Shown: positions 19,833 to 28,609 of the stretch, one piece after another
How positions within the stretch are numbered: the first letter of the stretch is position 1
Layout: each line of letters starts with the position of its first letter
Source: an uncultured Tidjanibacter sp.
GTDB taxonomy: Bacteria > Bacteroidota > Bacteroidia > Bacteroidales > Rikenellaceae
Direction of reading: 5' to 3'
Length of the DNA: 64,000 nucleotides
Assembly: GCA_947852905.1 (NCBI GenBank)
Contig: CANTVF010000003.1
Location: 62,001 to 126,000 of the forward strand
Made by a program: the position numbers and the translations under genes
The notes under the pieces: generated by a model
What the model saw: the letters and a program-made list of their open reading frames with translations, nothing else
Told to the model about the DNA's origin: nothing
Database searches by the model: none

Positions 19833-19869
19833 AAAACAAAAACGGGCAACGCCTATAAACGTTGCCCGT
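19833..19869 (-). terminator. Terminator of the exbB-exbD operon
   Basis: ACGGGCAACG (19842-19851) pairs with CGTTGCCCGT (19860-19869). On the minus strand the stem is followed by TTTTTGTTTT. It lies 20 bases after the last exbD stop. Confidence 0.93.
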
Positions 19870-19888
19870 AAACGGTAGATTAAGAATA

Positions 19889-20362
19889 TCAATAATACCC
19901 TTGCTGCTGTGTCGCAGCGTAGGTTATCTTCAGAGCATTGGCTTTACGCAACTCCGTCTTGATATCGGTAATGATACCCATTTTGGTATACTTGTCGGCC
20001 TTGATGCAAACCGACATGGAATTACGGTCGTTTTCGCTGAGCTTGTCCCGCTCGGACGATATGAATTCATTAATATCCTTCGGAGTGCAATAACTGTCGT
20101 TAAGCTGTATACGCGGAGCAGTACCGTCCTTTGCCTGATACTTCTTCAAAGGCTGCCCTACATATATGTAGCTTACGAGGCTTTTCTTTTCGAGTTTCTG
20201 TATCTCGGTAGCCGAAGGAAGGCTTACGCTAACCCTCAGCTCGGTCTCCTTCATAGACGTGGTAGTCATAAAGAAGAAGAGGATCATGAAGATTACGTCA
20301 GGCAACGATGCCGTAGAAATCGCAGGTACGTTGTTCGAACCTTTTTTCCTGATAACTGCCAT
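19889..20362 (-). CDS. ExbD/TolR-family biopolymer transport protein (second copy)
   Basis: 157 residues. A single N-terminal membrane helix (about 22-38, DVIFMILFFFMTTTSM) carries the conserved proton-path aspartate D22, followed by a periplasmic domain with two cysteines. ExbD pairs with ExbB to couple the proton gradient to TonB-dependent outer membrane transport or to a related motor. It is the last gene of the exbB-orf-exbD-exbD operon, starting two bases before the upstream exbD stop. Confidence 0.93.
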   Translation of the reverse strand: MAVIRKKGSNNVPAISTASLPDVIFMILFFFMTTTSMKETELRVSVSLPSATEIQKLEKKSLVSYIYVGQPLKKYQAKDGTAPRIQLNDSYCTPKDINEFISSERDKLSENDRNSMSVCIKADKYTKMGIITDIKTELRKANALKITYAATQQQGYY

Positions 20363-20364
20363 AA

Positions 20365-20946
20365 CTAATTTCCTCCGATATTTTTAGGATTGGCCTCCGA
20401 GATCTTCAACGGTACAGCGTCCTGTACAGCTTCGCGTTTAGCCTCGTCCAGTTCACTGAATTTCACACCGAAATAGTTAAATGCCACCATATCGCGAATC
20501 TCGTTGAACGCACGCGTCAGTTCGTTCTGCACGTTTATGTACATTTCGTAACTAGTTCCGCGGTCATTCTGAAGAGACACGACACCCATGCTGACAGGAT
20601 ACTCGCCGATAATGTCTATCTGCTTCATTTCCTTTTCAGGGAGATCGTCTCTGTTACCGGGATTCAATACGAACTCTTTGACACGCTCCTTAACCTGACT
20701 GAGTTCCACCAGATCGCCCTGCAAAAGTATGTGACCGTACTGGTTTACTTTCACAGCCATGAGATTACGTTCCTTGATAGGCGGAGCATCTTTTTCCGGC
20801 TCATCCACCCAAGGCGGAAGAACGCGGTTGATACCCATATCCGTATTCATGGTCGTAGCGACAAGGAAAAAGATCAGCAAAAGGAATGCTATGTCGGCCA
20901 TAGAGCCGGCATTCACTTCCGGTGTTTTTCTCTTATCTATTGCCAT
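20365..20946 (-). CDS. ExbD/TolR-family biopolymer transport protein (first copy)
   Basis: 193 residues. The motif SMADIAFLLLIFFLVATTM gives the single membrane helix with the conserved aspartate at D18, as in ExbD. The periplasmic part is longer than in the second copy. Two unlike ExbD proteins with one ExbB is the usual arrangement in Bacteroidetes, and they may form a heteromeric stator. Lies 27 bases after the small membrane protein gene. Confidence 0.93.
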   Translation of the reverse strand: MAIDKRKTPEVNAGSMADIAFLLLIFFLVATTMNTDMGINRVLPPWVDEPEKDAPPIKERNLMAVKVNQYGHILLQGDLVELSQVKERVKEFVLNPGNRDDLPEKEMKQIDIIGEYPVSMGVVSLQNDRGTSYEMYINVQNELTRAFNEIRDMVAFNYFGVKFSELDEAKREAVQDAVPLKISEANPKNIGGN

Positions 20947-20973
20947 AATAAACGTTTACTTTTCAATAGTACT

Positions 20974-21450
20974 TTACTTCTTGAAAGCATTTCTGATCTC
21001 GCCCCAAATGATAACGAGAAAAGAGGCTGCAAGCATGATGTAACCGGCATACAGTCCGACGTCGGTCAGACGGAGTTCGACGGGATTGTCGAAATATCCG
21101 TTTTCGGCAGGGTTGGGCACCGGAGCATCGCTCGAAAGAAGATAACCCACGCCGAAGATTACTATCATAACCACGAGCCCTATCAAGGTACGCATAGCGC
21201 CTTTGGGGTTACTCAGAATGTTGATAACGGGGAAAATCACCGCGATTATCAATGCGGCAGCAAAAATAATGTAGGCATAATACAACATCACTTCTACCCC
21301 CATGGCAGCTCCGACGCTACCTACCGGATACACAGGCGAAGGCTCCGGATAAAGTATGGAAGCGATGATGAAATATGCAAATACAGCAACTCCCAATATG
21401 AGCAACAGGTAGCTGATGTATTTTATATATTTAAACGCTTTATTATTCAT
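20974..21450 (-). CDS. Four-helix membrane protein of the ExbBD operon
   Basis: 158 residues with four predicted membrane segments, about residues 13-32, 55-78, 86-106 and 130-150, and a short Pro-rich loop (LYPEPSPVYPVG). It sits between exbB and exbD at 24-27 base spacings, as small membrane proteins do in this operon in other Bacteroidetes, so a role in the ExbBD complex is inferred. No catalytic motif is visible and no named family is recognised. Confidence 0.85.
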   Translation of the reverse strand: MNNKAFKYIKYISYLLLILGVAVFAYFIIASILYPEPSPVYPVGSVGAAMGVEVMLYYAYIIFAAALIIAVIFPVINILSNPKGAMRTLIGLVVMIVIFGVGYLLSSDAPVPNPAENGYFDNPVELRLTDVGLYAGYIMLAASFLVIIWGEIRNAFKK

Positions 21451-21474
21451 AATAATATACTAGTGTAGAGTAGA

Positions 21475-22293
21475 TTATTTTTTGTTGTATTCGGTCAACA
21501 TATCCACGAGGATGATAGAACTGTCCTCCATGCTGATAACCAATGAATCTATCTTCGATACGATGTAGTTATAGAACAACTGAAGAATAACGGCCGCGAT
21601 CAAACCAGCAAGCGTAGTAAGAAGGGCGACCTTGATACCGCCTGCAACCAAGGTTGCGGAAACGTCACCTGCAGCCTGAATAGCATCGAACGCAGCGACC
21701 ATACCTACTACGGTACCCATAAATCCCAACATAGGAGAGAGCGCAATGAAAAGAGAGATCCACGGAAGACCTTTTTCCATAAGACCCATCTGAACCGAGC
21801 CGTAGGAAGCCACACTCTTCTCAACCACGTCGAGACCTTCGCCGTAACGGCTCAAACCCTGATAATAGATGCTGGCAACGGGACCGCGGGAATTACGGGC
21901 AACATCCATAGCAGCATCGATACCGCCGTTCTTGAGAGCCTCTTCTATGCTTGCGATGAATTTCTTGGTATTGATCGAAGAAAGATTGAGGTACAATATA
22001 CGTTCGATAGCGATAGCGAGACCAAAGATAAGGCACAACAATATAGGAGTCATCCAGCCTGCGCCACCTTCGAGGAATTTCTGTTTGATAGCCTGGTGCA
22101 TCGGAGTACCTTCCACGTCTGTTTCCGGATTGGCTACTTCCACTTCGGTAGCGACAGTCTCAACAGCGGTGGAATCCACTGCGACAACCTCTTCAGTTGC
22201 AGTCGCTTCGGATACGGCCTCCTGAGCGTAAACATTCACAGCCGAAAAGCTCATAACGCCTACTGCTGCCAGAATCAAAAAAACTTTTTTCAT
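21475..22293 (-). CDS. ExbB/TolQ/MotA-family proton channel protein with signal peptide
   Basis: 272 residues. An N-terminal signal peptide (MKKVFLILAAVGVMSFSAVNVYAQ) is followed by about 40 low-complexity residues rich in Glu, Val, Thr and Ala. The ExbB core comes next: helix one at about 78-96, then the conserved block LPWISLFIALSPMLGFMGTVVGM and the last helix VALLTTLAGLIAAVILQLFYNY. It forms the proton-conducting pentamer that works with ExbD. It is the first gene of a four-gene operon; I find no clear consensus promoter in front. Confidence 0.95.
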   Translation of the reverse strand: MKKVFLILAAVGVMSFSAVNVYAQEAVSEATATEEVVAVDSTAVETVATEVEVANPETDVEGTPMHQAIKQKFLEGGAGWMTPILLCLIFGLAIAIERILYLNLSSINTKKFIASIEEALKNGGIDAAMDVARNSRGPVASIYYQGLSRYGEGLDVVEKSVASYGSVQMGLMEKGLPWISLFIALSPMLGFMGTVVGMVAAFDAIQAAGDVSATLVAGGIKVALLTTLAGLIAAVILQLFYNYIVSKIDSLVISMEDSSIILVDMLTEYNKK

Positions 22294-22436
22294 AGCTTTA
22301 ATTTAGAATTGATTAGACTTATTATTTTAATTGTTTATCGCATAAAATACAGGCAGGGTACGATCATCTCCGAATTTTCGGCCGCAGCGACCTTTAATAT
22401 CTGAAAACCTGCACCGGCCTGTGTACCGTCGCAATC

Positions 22437-22482
22437 AAAAAAACATGTGCCGGACTAATCCGTAAAAATTTGTCCGGCACAT
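22437..22482 (-). terminator. Terminator of tRNA-Ser
   Basis: Perfect 11-bp stem ATGTGCCGGAC (22445-22455) with GTCCGGCACAT (22472-22482) and a 16-base loop. On the minus strand it is followed by a run of seven T (22443-22437). Confidence 0.93.
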
Positions 22483-22484
22483 AG

Positions 22485-22572
22485 CGGAGAAAGCGGGATT
22501 CGAACCCACGATACCCTTTTGGGGTATACGCACTTTCCAGGCGCGCACCTTCAGCCACTCGGTCATTTCTCC
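22485..22572 (-). tRNA. tRNA-Ser (anticodon GGA)
   Basis: 88-base class II tRNA read on the minus strand. Acceptor GGAGAAA/TTTCTCC with discriminator G, anticodon stem CGCGC/GTGCG with loop CTGGAAA, and a long variable arm TACCCC-AAAA-GGGTA. CCA is not encoded. A terminator begins three bases later. Confidence 0.97.
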
Positions 22573-22825
22573 GTTTCAACGAACCGAATCCGTCTGAAAC
22601 CCAATCGTTTCACCAACGAACCTAATCTCATCAGGCCTCAATTAAATGCCCTGATCCGACATATTTCGGCCCAAAAACTTCCGAAATATAGAAATTTTTT
22701 TTGTTCCAAAAAAATAGTGCCGTCTTATCATCATAATTTTATACTTGTCATACCCTCTTCCGACACATGTCCAAGCATGATTTCAGATTAAGTATACTCT
22801 TCGATACCGGCACCACACGAATACG

Positions 22826-23851
22826 TCAGTCGAGCGACATCTCGCCGCACAACGGTTGTTTCATCGCCCCGACGAACTTCTCACCGCTGAGACCCGATCC
22901 GAGCAAAAGCATCATTTTGGTAAGCGCAGCCTCGGTCGTTATGTCGCGGCCGCTTATGACGCCGATATCCTGCAACCTGCGCCCGGTCTCGTAAATGTCC
23001 ATATTCACAGCTCCGCTCGTACACTGCGTAACATTTATTATATATATCCCGCGAGCTATGGCCTCTTCGAGAGCCCCGATAAACCAGCCGAACGTAGGCG
23101 CATTGCCGGCGCCGTATGTCTCCAACACCACACCACGCACGCCTTCGACGGAAAGCATCGCACGGAAAACCGGCTCCGTAATCCCCGGAAATATCCTGAC
23201 GACTATCACGTCGCGCGACAATGTCGTATGAACCTTCAACGGTTCCTGCGGATGCGGCATGATAGCTCCGTGACGATAATGTATGCCCACCCCTACGGCG
23301 GCGAGCGCGGGATAATTCTGCGAAGCGAATGCACTGAGCTCCTCGGCGCTCTGCTTTATGGTACGGTTGGCGCGGAACAGTCTGTTCTGGAAATAGAGAG
23401 ATACTTCCGGCACCACGGCACGTCCGTTCTCCTTGGACGCCGCTATCTCTATGGCCGTTATCAGATTCTCCCTGCCGTCAGTACGCAGCACTCCGATAGG
23501 TATCTGGCTGCCGGTGAACACCACCGGTTTGTCTATATTCTGAAGCATGAAACTGAGGGCGGACGACGTATACGACATGGTATCCGTTCCGTGAAGCACC
23601 ACGAAACCGTCGAAACGGTCGTAATTGTCCCTTATGCTCTCGGCTATCCTCACCCACACCTCCGGACCGGCATTTGAAGAGTCTATCGGCTCGAACGGCA
23701 AAACTTCCAACTCCACATCGAGCCTACGCAGCGAGGGTATCTCGTCGTATATGCCGTTGAAATCGAACGGCACCAGCGTTCCCGTAACAGGATCGGGCTT
23801 CATACCTATAGTGCCGCCCGTATAAATCAGAAGTACAGATGATTTTCCCAT
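22826..23851 (-). CDS. ansA: Type I L-asparaginase
   Basis: 341 residues, normal for cytoplasmic type I asparaginases, which hydrolyse L-asparagine to aspartate and ammonia. Both catalytic threonine motifs are intact: YTGGTIGM at the N-terminus and VLHGTDTMSYTSSAL near residue 85. The C-terminal domain contains TQCTSGAVNMDIYETG. No signal peptide is present, which argues for the type I form. It follows tatD by 128 bases and shares its promoter. Confidence 0.95.
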   Translation of the reverse strand: MGKSSVLLIYTGGTIGMKPDPVTGTLVPFDFNGIYDEIPSLRRLDVELEVLPFEPIDSSNAGPEVWVRIAESIRDNYDRFDGFVVLHGTDTMSYTSSALSFMLQNIDKPVVFTGSQIPIGVLRTDGRENLITAIEIAASKENGRAVVPEVSLYFQNRLFRANRTIKQSAEELSAFASQNYPALAAVGVGIHYRHGAIMPHPQEPLKVHTTLSRDVIVVRIFPGITEPVFRAMLSVEGVRGVVLETYGAGNAPTFGWFIGALEEAIARGIYIINVTQCTSGAVNMDIYETGRRLQDIGVISGRDITTEAALTKMMLLLGSGLSGEKFVGAMKQPLCGEMSLD

Positions 23852-23979
23852 AATAATATTTTTGCCCCGTTAAATATTCAAGTTCAAGCAGCGCAGGCCG
23901 ACAATGCACCGAAAGCAGCCGTTCGCCGCAAAACGACCGCAAGTTAAGCACTTTTCACGTTATTTGACCAGCCCGGCAA

Positions 23980-24765
23980 TCAAATTCCGAATAAACGGAC
24001 AGCCGTTCGCGTCGTCGTTTCCGCAACCGTCTCCTCCGAAACGCCCTTTATCTCCGCCACTCTGGCGCATACGCGCGTTATATAGGAGGATTCGTTGCGC
24101 TGCCCGCGATAGGGCACGGGAGGCAGATACGGAGAATCGGTCTCCAGTACGATATCCTCCAAAGACATGCGCTCCAACACCTGCGGCAAGGCACTCTTCT
24201 TGTAAGTCACCACGCCGCCTATTCCGAATACGAAATCGCCGCACTCCCTGACAGCCAAATAATCCTCCACCGTACCGCTGAACGCGTGCATCACGCCACG
24301 CAATCCGCGACCGGCATACTTCCGCAAAACCGAAATGGTTTCCGGCCACGCATCGCGCGTATGTACGGCTATCGGAATCCCGCACTTCAGCGCCGTTTCT
24401 ATCTGACGCTCGAAAGCCTCGGTCTGCTGTTGCATCCAGTCGCGGCTCCAGTAGAAATCGAGTCCTATCTCGCCCACGGCATAAAACCTGCGCCCGCCGG
24501 TCTGAGCAAGCATCTTCTCCACCAATGACAACTCGGTTTGCCACTCCGGATTATCGTTCACCGAAGTCGGGTGAAGTCCCATCATCGGAAAACACAGCTT
24601 CGGATAACTGTCGCATAAATCCAGCAGCCGATCATGCGTCTGCGAGTCTATAGCCGGACACATCATCCCGACCACACCGGCATCGACGGCCCTCGCGACG
24701 ACTTCCGCCCTATCAGAATCGAAAGCCTCGTCGAAAATATGCGTATGCGTATCTATTATTCTCAT
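23980..24765 (-). CDS. tatD: TatD-family metal-dependent deoxyribonuclease
   Basis: 261 residues. The amidohydrolase-like metal ligands are all visible: DTHTHIFD near the start (HxH), GEIGLDFYW (Glu), AVHTRDA and MHAFSGT (His), and LETDSPYLPP (Asp). Members are 3'-5' exonucleases in DNA repair and quality control. A consensus promoter lies just upstream (24789-24819), so tatD-ansA can be transcribed independently of dprA. Confidence 0.95.
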   Translation of the reverse strand: MRIIDTHTHIFDEAFDSDRAEVVARAVDAGVVGMMCPAIDSQTHDRLLDLCDSYPKLCFPMMGLHPTSVNDNPEWQTELSLVEKMLAQTGGRRFYAVGEIGLDFYWSRDWMQQQTEAFERQIETALKCGIPIAVHTRDAWPETISVLRKYAGRGLRGVMHAFSGTVEDYLAVRECGDFVFGIGGVVTYKKSALPQVLERMSLEDIVLETDSPYLPPVPYRGQRNESSYITRVCARVAEIKGVSEETVAETTTRTAVRLFGI

Positions 24766-24788
24766 CTCAACACGAATGAATACCTCTG

Positions 24789-24819
24789 CAAAGGTATGTC
24801 AGATCGAACGTACCGCAAA
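24789..24819 (-). promoter_or_regulatory. Promoter of tatD-ansA
   Basis: The minus strand reads TTTG (24819-24816), exactly 19 bases, then TACCTTTG (24796-24789), a full match to the Bacteroidetes promoter consensus, ending 23 bases before the tatD ATG. Confidence 0.75.
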
Positions 24820-24875
24820 CCATAACGCCGAATAATCGCCTCGACAAATTCCACTCGTGCAACCATGAACTACGT

Positions 24876-25979
24876 TCAACGGCACCGTTCGTACACTTTT
24901 CCCGGCAGACACCGCAACACCCCGGCCAGTTCAAGCCCCAGCAACAATGCCGCGAGCTGCCCCGCAGGAACGCCGCTCCTCGCGATCAGAGTATCCATAT
25001 CCAACGTCTCCCCGTCGCCGAAACATTCCGCAACGCGCTTTTCATCGCCGTCCAGCACGGGCGATGCCGAACTCCTGTCCGGAATAACGCCTACGGTATC
25101 TATATCCCAGCCGAGTTCGCGGACTATATCGTCACCGGAACAGACCATAGAGGCGCGGCGCGACATTATCAAACGGTTGGCGCCTTCGGAACATCGGTCT
25201 CCCGCACGACCGGGAACTGCCATCACCGCCCGCTGATACCCGTACGCAAGATCGGCCGTCGAAAGTGACCCGCCGTTCGACGGAGACTCGACCACAACCG
25301 TTCCCTCGCTCATGCCGGCTATTATCCTGTTGCGGGGAATGAAATAGGAGCCGTTCTGTTTGGTCGCCGAGTGCAGCTCCGTTATTATCGCTCCGCCGTT
25401 GTCCACTATCTCACGCGCCAGCGAACGATGCACCGAAGGCGTCACTTCAGGCAAGGGACTCGCCACTACGCCTACTGTACGCAATCCGTAACGCAAAGCA
25501 GCCCGATGCGCACAGGCGTCCACGCCGTAAGCCAGACCGCTGACGATCACCGCATCGGGTTCGAGTTCGGCCACCCGCCCCACCAGCACGTCGCACATGC
25601 GCTGCCCGTAAGGCGTCACAGTCCTCGTCCCGACCACCGACAACATTTTCCCCGACAGTGCGTCCACGGCCCCCATGACATACAGCACATGCGGAAAATC
25701 CACGCACTCGCGTAACAAGGCCGGATAGTACGGATCGGTAGAGGCCACTCCCGCAATACCGTGTTTTGCCATATATTTCATCTCCGACGCCGCAGCTCTG
25801 AACGACGATCGCGAGGCGATGCCGTGAGCCAAATCGCGCCTCAATCCGGCACCGGTCACCAACTCTTCTTCCGTCTGAGCATAAACCGTCCGCGCATCGC
25901 CGTACAACGATAACAGATGAGCGATGCCCTTCGCCCCCAATCCATACTGTAACGTCAAAGCTATGTCCTCTATCTCCAT
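24876..25979 (-). CDS. dprA: DNA-processing protein DprA
   Basis: 367 residues. DprA loads RecA onto incoming single-stranded DNA during natural transformation. The domains are an N-terminal helical SAM-like part (about 1-75), the Rossmann core with VGTRTVTPYG, VSGLAYGVDACAHRAAL and FIPRNRIIAGMSEGTVVVE (about 105-280), and a C-terminal winged-helix-like domain (about 310-367). No other competence genes are in the window. It lies 110 bases upstream of tatD on the same strand. Confidence 0.95.
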   Translation of the reverse strand: MEIEDIALTLQYGLGAKGIAHLLSLYGDARTVYAQTEEELVTGAGLRRDLAHGIASRSSFRAAASEMKYMAKHGIAGVASTDPYYPALLRECVDFPHVLYVMGAVDALSGKMLSVVGTRTVTPYGQRMCDVLVGRVAELEPDAVIVSGLAYGVDACAHRAALRYGLRTVGVVASPLPEVTPSVHRSLAREIVDNGGAIITELHSATKQNGSYFIPRNRIIAGMSEGTVVVESPSNGGSLSTADLAYGYQRAVMAVPGRAGDRCSEGANRLIMSRRASMVCSGDDIVRELGWDIDTVGVIPDRSSASPVLDGDEKRVAECFGDGETLDMDTLIARSGVPAGQLAALLLGLELAGVLRCLPGKVYERCR

Positions 25980-26421
25980 ACCGGAATGACCTTAATATCG
26001 CGGCCGACTGCCGCAAAATTCCCGATGATAAAGATAATGCAAAACCGTCGACATTGAAAATATACGGTACGGACAATCGCAATACGACATTTACACACCC
26101 TCGCACGCATCCGATTCCACCGCCTTACCTGCCGTACAATTCACTAATTCGATGCGCACACAGCCTATCTACGCCCGGACTTATTGTTTCTAAATACCGA
26201 TGCCGCCTACAGCACCCTCAAAACCCGGTATGTTTCCCGACGACCTCACCCGGTCATGGCAAGCCGCATTTCGCCCGCCACCGAAGATTCTAATAACATA
26301 AGTTTGCACTATCGGAAAACGCCTCATACATATACCTCGACTAAAAAATTGCAATACCTCCATTCCCGACGTCGTCCATAAAGCCTTACAACCGTAACCT
26401 TCGGTCTATATAAACCTATTT
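25980..26421. other. 440-base spacer between dprA and tRNA-Cys
   Basis: Divergent or leader sequence with no gene or strong hairpin that I can support. No consensus promoter for dprA is visible in it. Confidence 0.4.
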
Positions 26422-26452
26422 TTTGGTATATCAGGATAATTGTTTATATTTG
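26422..26452 (+). promoter_or_regulatory. Promoter of tRNA-Cys
   Basis: TTTG (26422-26425), exactly 19 bases, then TATATTTG (26445-26452): full Bacteroidetes consensus, 18 bases before the tRNA. Confidence 0.85.
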
Positions 26453-26470
26453 CACGCTGAAACGCCAAAC

Positions 26471-26541
26471 GGTGCGATGGCCGAGCGGTTAGGCAGAGGT
26501 CTGCAAAACCTCGTACAGCGGTTCGATTCCGCTTCGCACCT
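26471..26541 (+). tRNA. tRNA-Cys (anticodon GCA)
   Basis: 71-base cloverleaf on the plus strand. Acceptor GGTGCGA/TCGCACC with discriminator T, anticodon stem GAGGT/ACCTC with loop CTGCAAA, T stem AGCGG/CCGCT. CCA is not encoded. It has its own promoter and terminator. Confidence 0.97.
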
Positions 26542-26546
26542 CGGAT

Positions 26547-26590
26547 AACCCCTTGCAGAATACTTTTTCCGGTATTGTGCAGGGGTTTTT
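26547..26590 (+). terminator. Terminator of tRNA-Cys
   Basis: AACCCCTTGCAG-AATAC pairs with GTATT-GTGCAGGGGTT with minor internal mismatches, followed by TTTTT and another T-rich run. It starts six bases after the tRNA. Confidence 0.9.
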
Positions 26591-26970
26591 AATTTTTCCT
26601 TATCTCCATGCCCAACATTCCTCTCGATTGACAAGGGCTATCATTTTAATATTAAGCGAAACCCCGCCAACCTCATCTCCGGATAATCATCCGATATTAT
26701 GCGATACGACGTAAGTACGCTCTTCCCGATGCATAGTATCACGCTATAATGAGCTGCGACAAACTGTCCGTCTTCGGAAAACAATCAAATCGCATACGCC
26801 TCGCAAATAGGTTTGTCACACCGCAATCCGTTTTTAAACTTATCCGTGACAAAATCCGGTTTATATTTCCTATATTTGAGATAACAGGCCGGACGTTCAT
26901 GCAAATACATATCCCCTCATCATCATATCGCACAATACGACACCTACGAACAATTCAATAACAAGAGACT
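26591..26970. other. 380-base spacer before the DUF4932 gene
   Basis: AT-rich, no gene. It holds a -7 box at 26871-26878 for the downstream gene and nothing else that I can support. Confidence 0.4.
26871..26878 (+). promoter_or_regulatory. -7 box of the DUF4932 gene
   Basis: TATATTTG matches TAnnTTTG. It lies 92 bases upstream of the ATG; no good -33 element is seen. Confidence 0.45.
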
Positions 26971-28395
26971 ATGAAGAAAGCGATCATTCTTTTATCCGCA
27001 CTTATCGTCTGTACATTCCCGTGTTATTCGCAACAGGTAACAGCAAGCGTAGACGAACGTTTCGAATTGACAAGCATAGTGTTCAGACTCGCTGGAGTGA
27101 ACAAAGAGTATCAGAAATGCGATTTCGAACAATACGCAAACGATATAGACGAATATTTCGCACCATATGCCGACCACGAACTCTTGGAATACATAAGGGA
27201 ACTAAGGACAAAAACGCCGATAGCCTACGATGCAATTCCTACCTCAACATCCTTGCTGGAGATAAAGAACGGGCACATCGTTCGAGCACAGAAATATAGG
27301 AATACCGACATCGCCGAACTCGATCCGCGATGGAACGAAGAGTATTTCACTCATTACATTAAGCTGTTGAACAGATTTTACAGAGAATCTGACTTCCACT
27401 CGTTTTTCACATCACACGAGGAGTTATACAGACTCGTTGAAGAGAAAATGAACACCGCTGTACTGAAAGAAATCAATTTCAACTGGTTCGATTCGTTTTA
27501 CGGAATACCTTTTGCCGAGCAGGATATAAAGATATACCTGAGCATTACCAACGGTCCCAACAACTACGCTGTCAACGATTGCGTTTTGATAGGAATTCCG
27601 GCAACAGAAAACCAGCCGGATATAAACTTCGCTTTTACATACACATGCACATATACATTAATGCATGAACTGAATCATCATTACACGACCCCGCTGATGG
27701 ATAAATACTGGCCGCAAATGGAAAAAGCAGCTATGCTGATATATCCATCCGTAAAAGAGGAAATGGCAAGAATAGCTTACAGAAATGCGAAAACGACATT
27801 CTATGAATGGCTGACAAATCTGTTCACAATAATGTATTACAAAGAGATGTGGCCGACATCGAATTTTGCGGACGTAAGGACAAGACTGGATATGAACAAA
27901 GGTTTCATATGGATGAAAAGAAGCGTGGAGTTCATGGAAAACTTTTACCAGAACAGAATCCGATACAATTTCATAGAGGCGTTCATGCCACAGTTAGCGT
28001 TTTTCTTAGATTTTACAGCGACAAACTTCGAACATGTAGAGACGGAATTCGATAATCGCAGACCGTATGTTACGAACGTATATCCCGCTCCCGGTTCTGA
28101 CATATCCCAATATGATTTCATATATATAACATTCTCCCAGCCAATGCGTGTAGACTGCAAGGGAATATGGGAAGTCGACGATCAAGAGATAACATTGCTA
28201 CCTGTATATTATGAAACGAGTGCTTGGCTCAACGAATATACATTCGTATATGTAGTAGACCATGATGCTTTGCAACCGGGCTGTAAATACGGCATCAGGA
28301 TCCCTGCATTCGCCTACCTATCCAAAACGGATTACTCTATGGCTGACACCCCGAACGTTGACCTGATATACTATACCGCACCGGAAAGCGATTAA
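26971..28395 (+). CDS. Secreted DUF4932-type protein with HExxH motif and Ig-like C-terminus
   Basis: 474 residues. A signal peptide ends near residue 20 (FPCYSQQ). The next part, VDERFELTSIVFRLAG, is the start typical of the DUF4932 family of Bacteroidetes. The sequence MHELNHHY contains HELNH at 232-236, the zinc-binding HExxH of metallopeptidases, with a possible third ligand E279 in FYEWLTNL. From about residue 363 (RPYVTNVYPAPGSD, YITFSQPM) a bacterial Ig-like domain follows. I infer an exported zinc peptidase; activity and substrate are unknown. It stands alone with its own promoter. Confidence 0.75.
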   Translation: MKKAIILLSALIVCTFPCYSQQVTASVDERFELTSIVFRLAGVNKEYQKCDFEQYANDIDEYFAPYADHELLEYIRELRTKTPIAYDAIPTSTSLLEIKNGHIVRAQKYRNTDIAELDPRWNEEYFTHYIKLLNRFYRESDFHSFFTSHEELYRLVEEKMNTAVLKEINFNWFDSFYGIPFAEQDIKIYLSITNGPNNYAVNDCVLIGIPATENQPDINFAFTYTCTYTLMHELNHHYTTPLMDKYWPQMEKAAMLIYPSVKEEMARIAYRNAKTTFYEWLTNLFTIMYYKEMWPTSNFADVRTRLDMNKGFIWMKRSVEFMENFYQNRIRYNFIEAFMPQLAFFLDFTATNFEHVETEFDNRRPYVTNVYPAPGSDISQYDFIYITFSQPMRVDCKGIWEVDDQEITLLPVYYETSAWLNEYTFVYVVDHDALQPGCKYGIRIPAFAYLSKTDYSMADTPNVDLIYYTAPESD

Positions 28396-28609
28396 CGGCC
28401 GCAATCCCGATAATACAACTCCATTCAATCCGTTGCAATACCGATTTTCACGGTAAAAATCGTGCGAGGCATATTCTTTGCAGCATCCGATCCTATGGGC
28501 GAGGAGGCTATACGCAGGCTGCCCATATTAGAATCATGCCGACTTTCCCGTCTTTCGATCCGTTACATTCGTCATTACCGGACGGCAACATTAAAGTATT
28601 TCGACAGTT

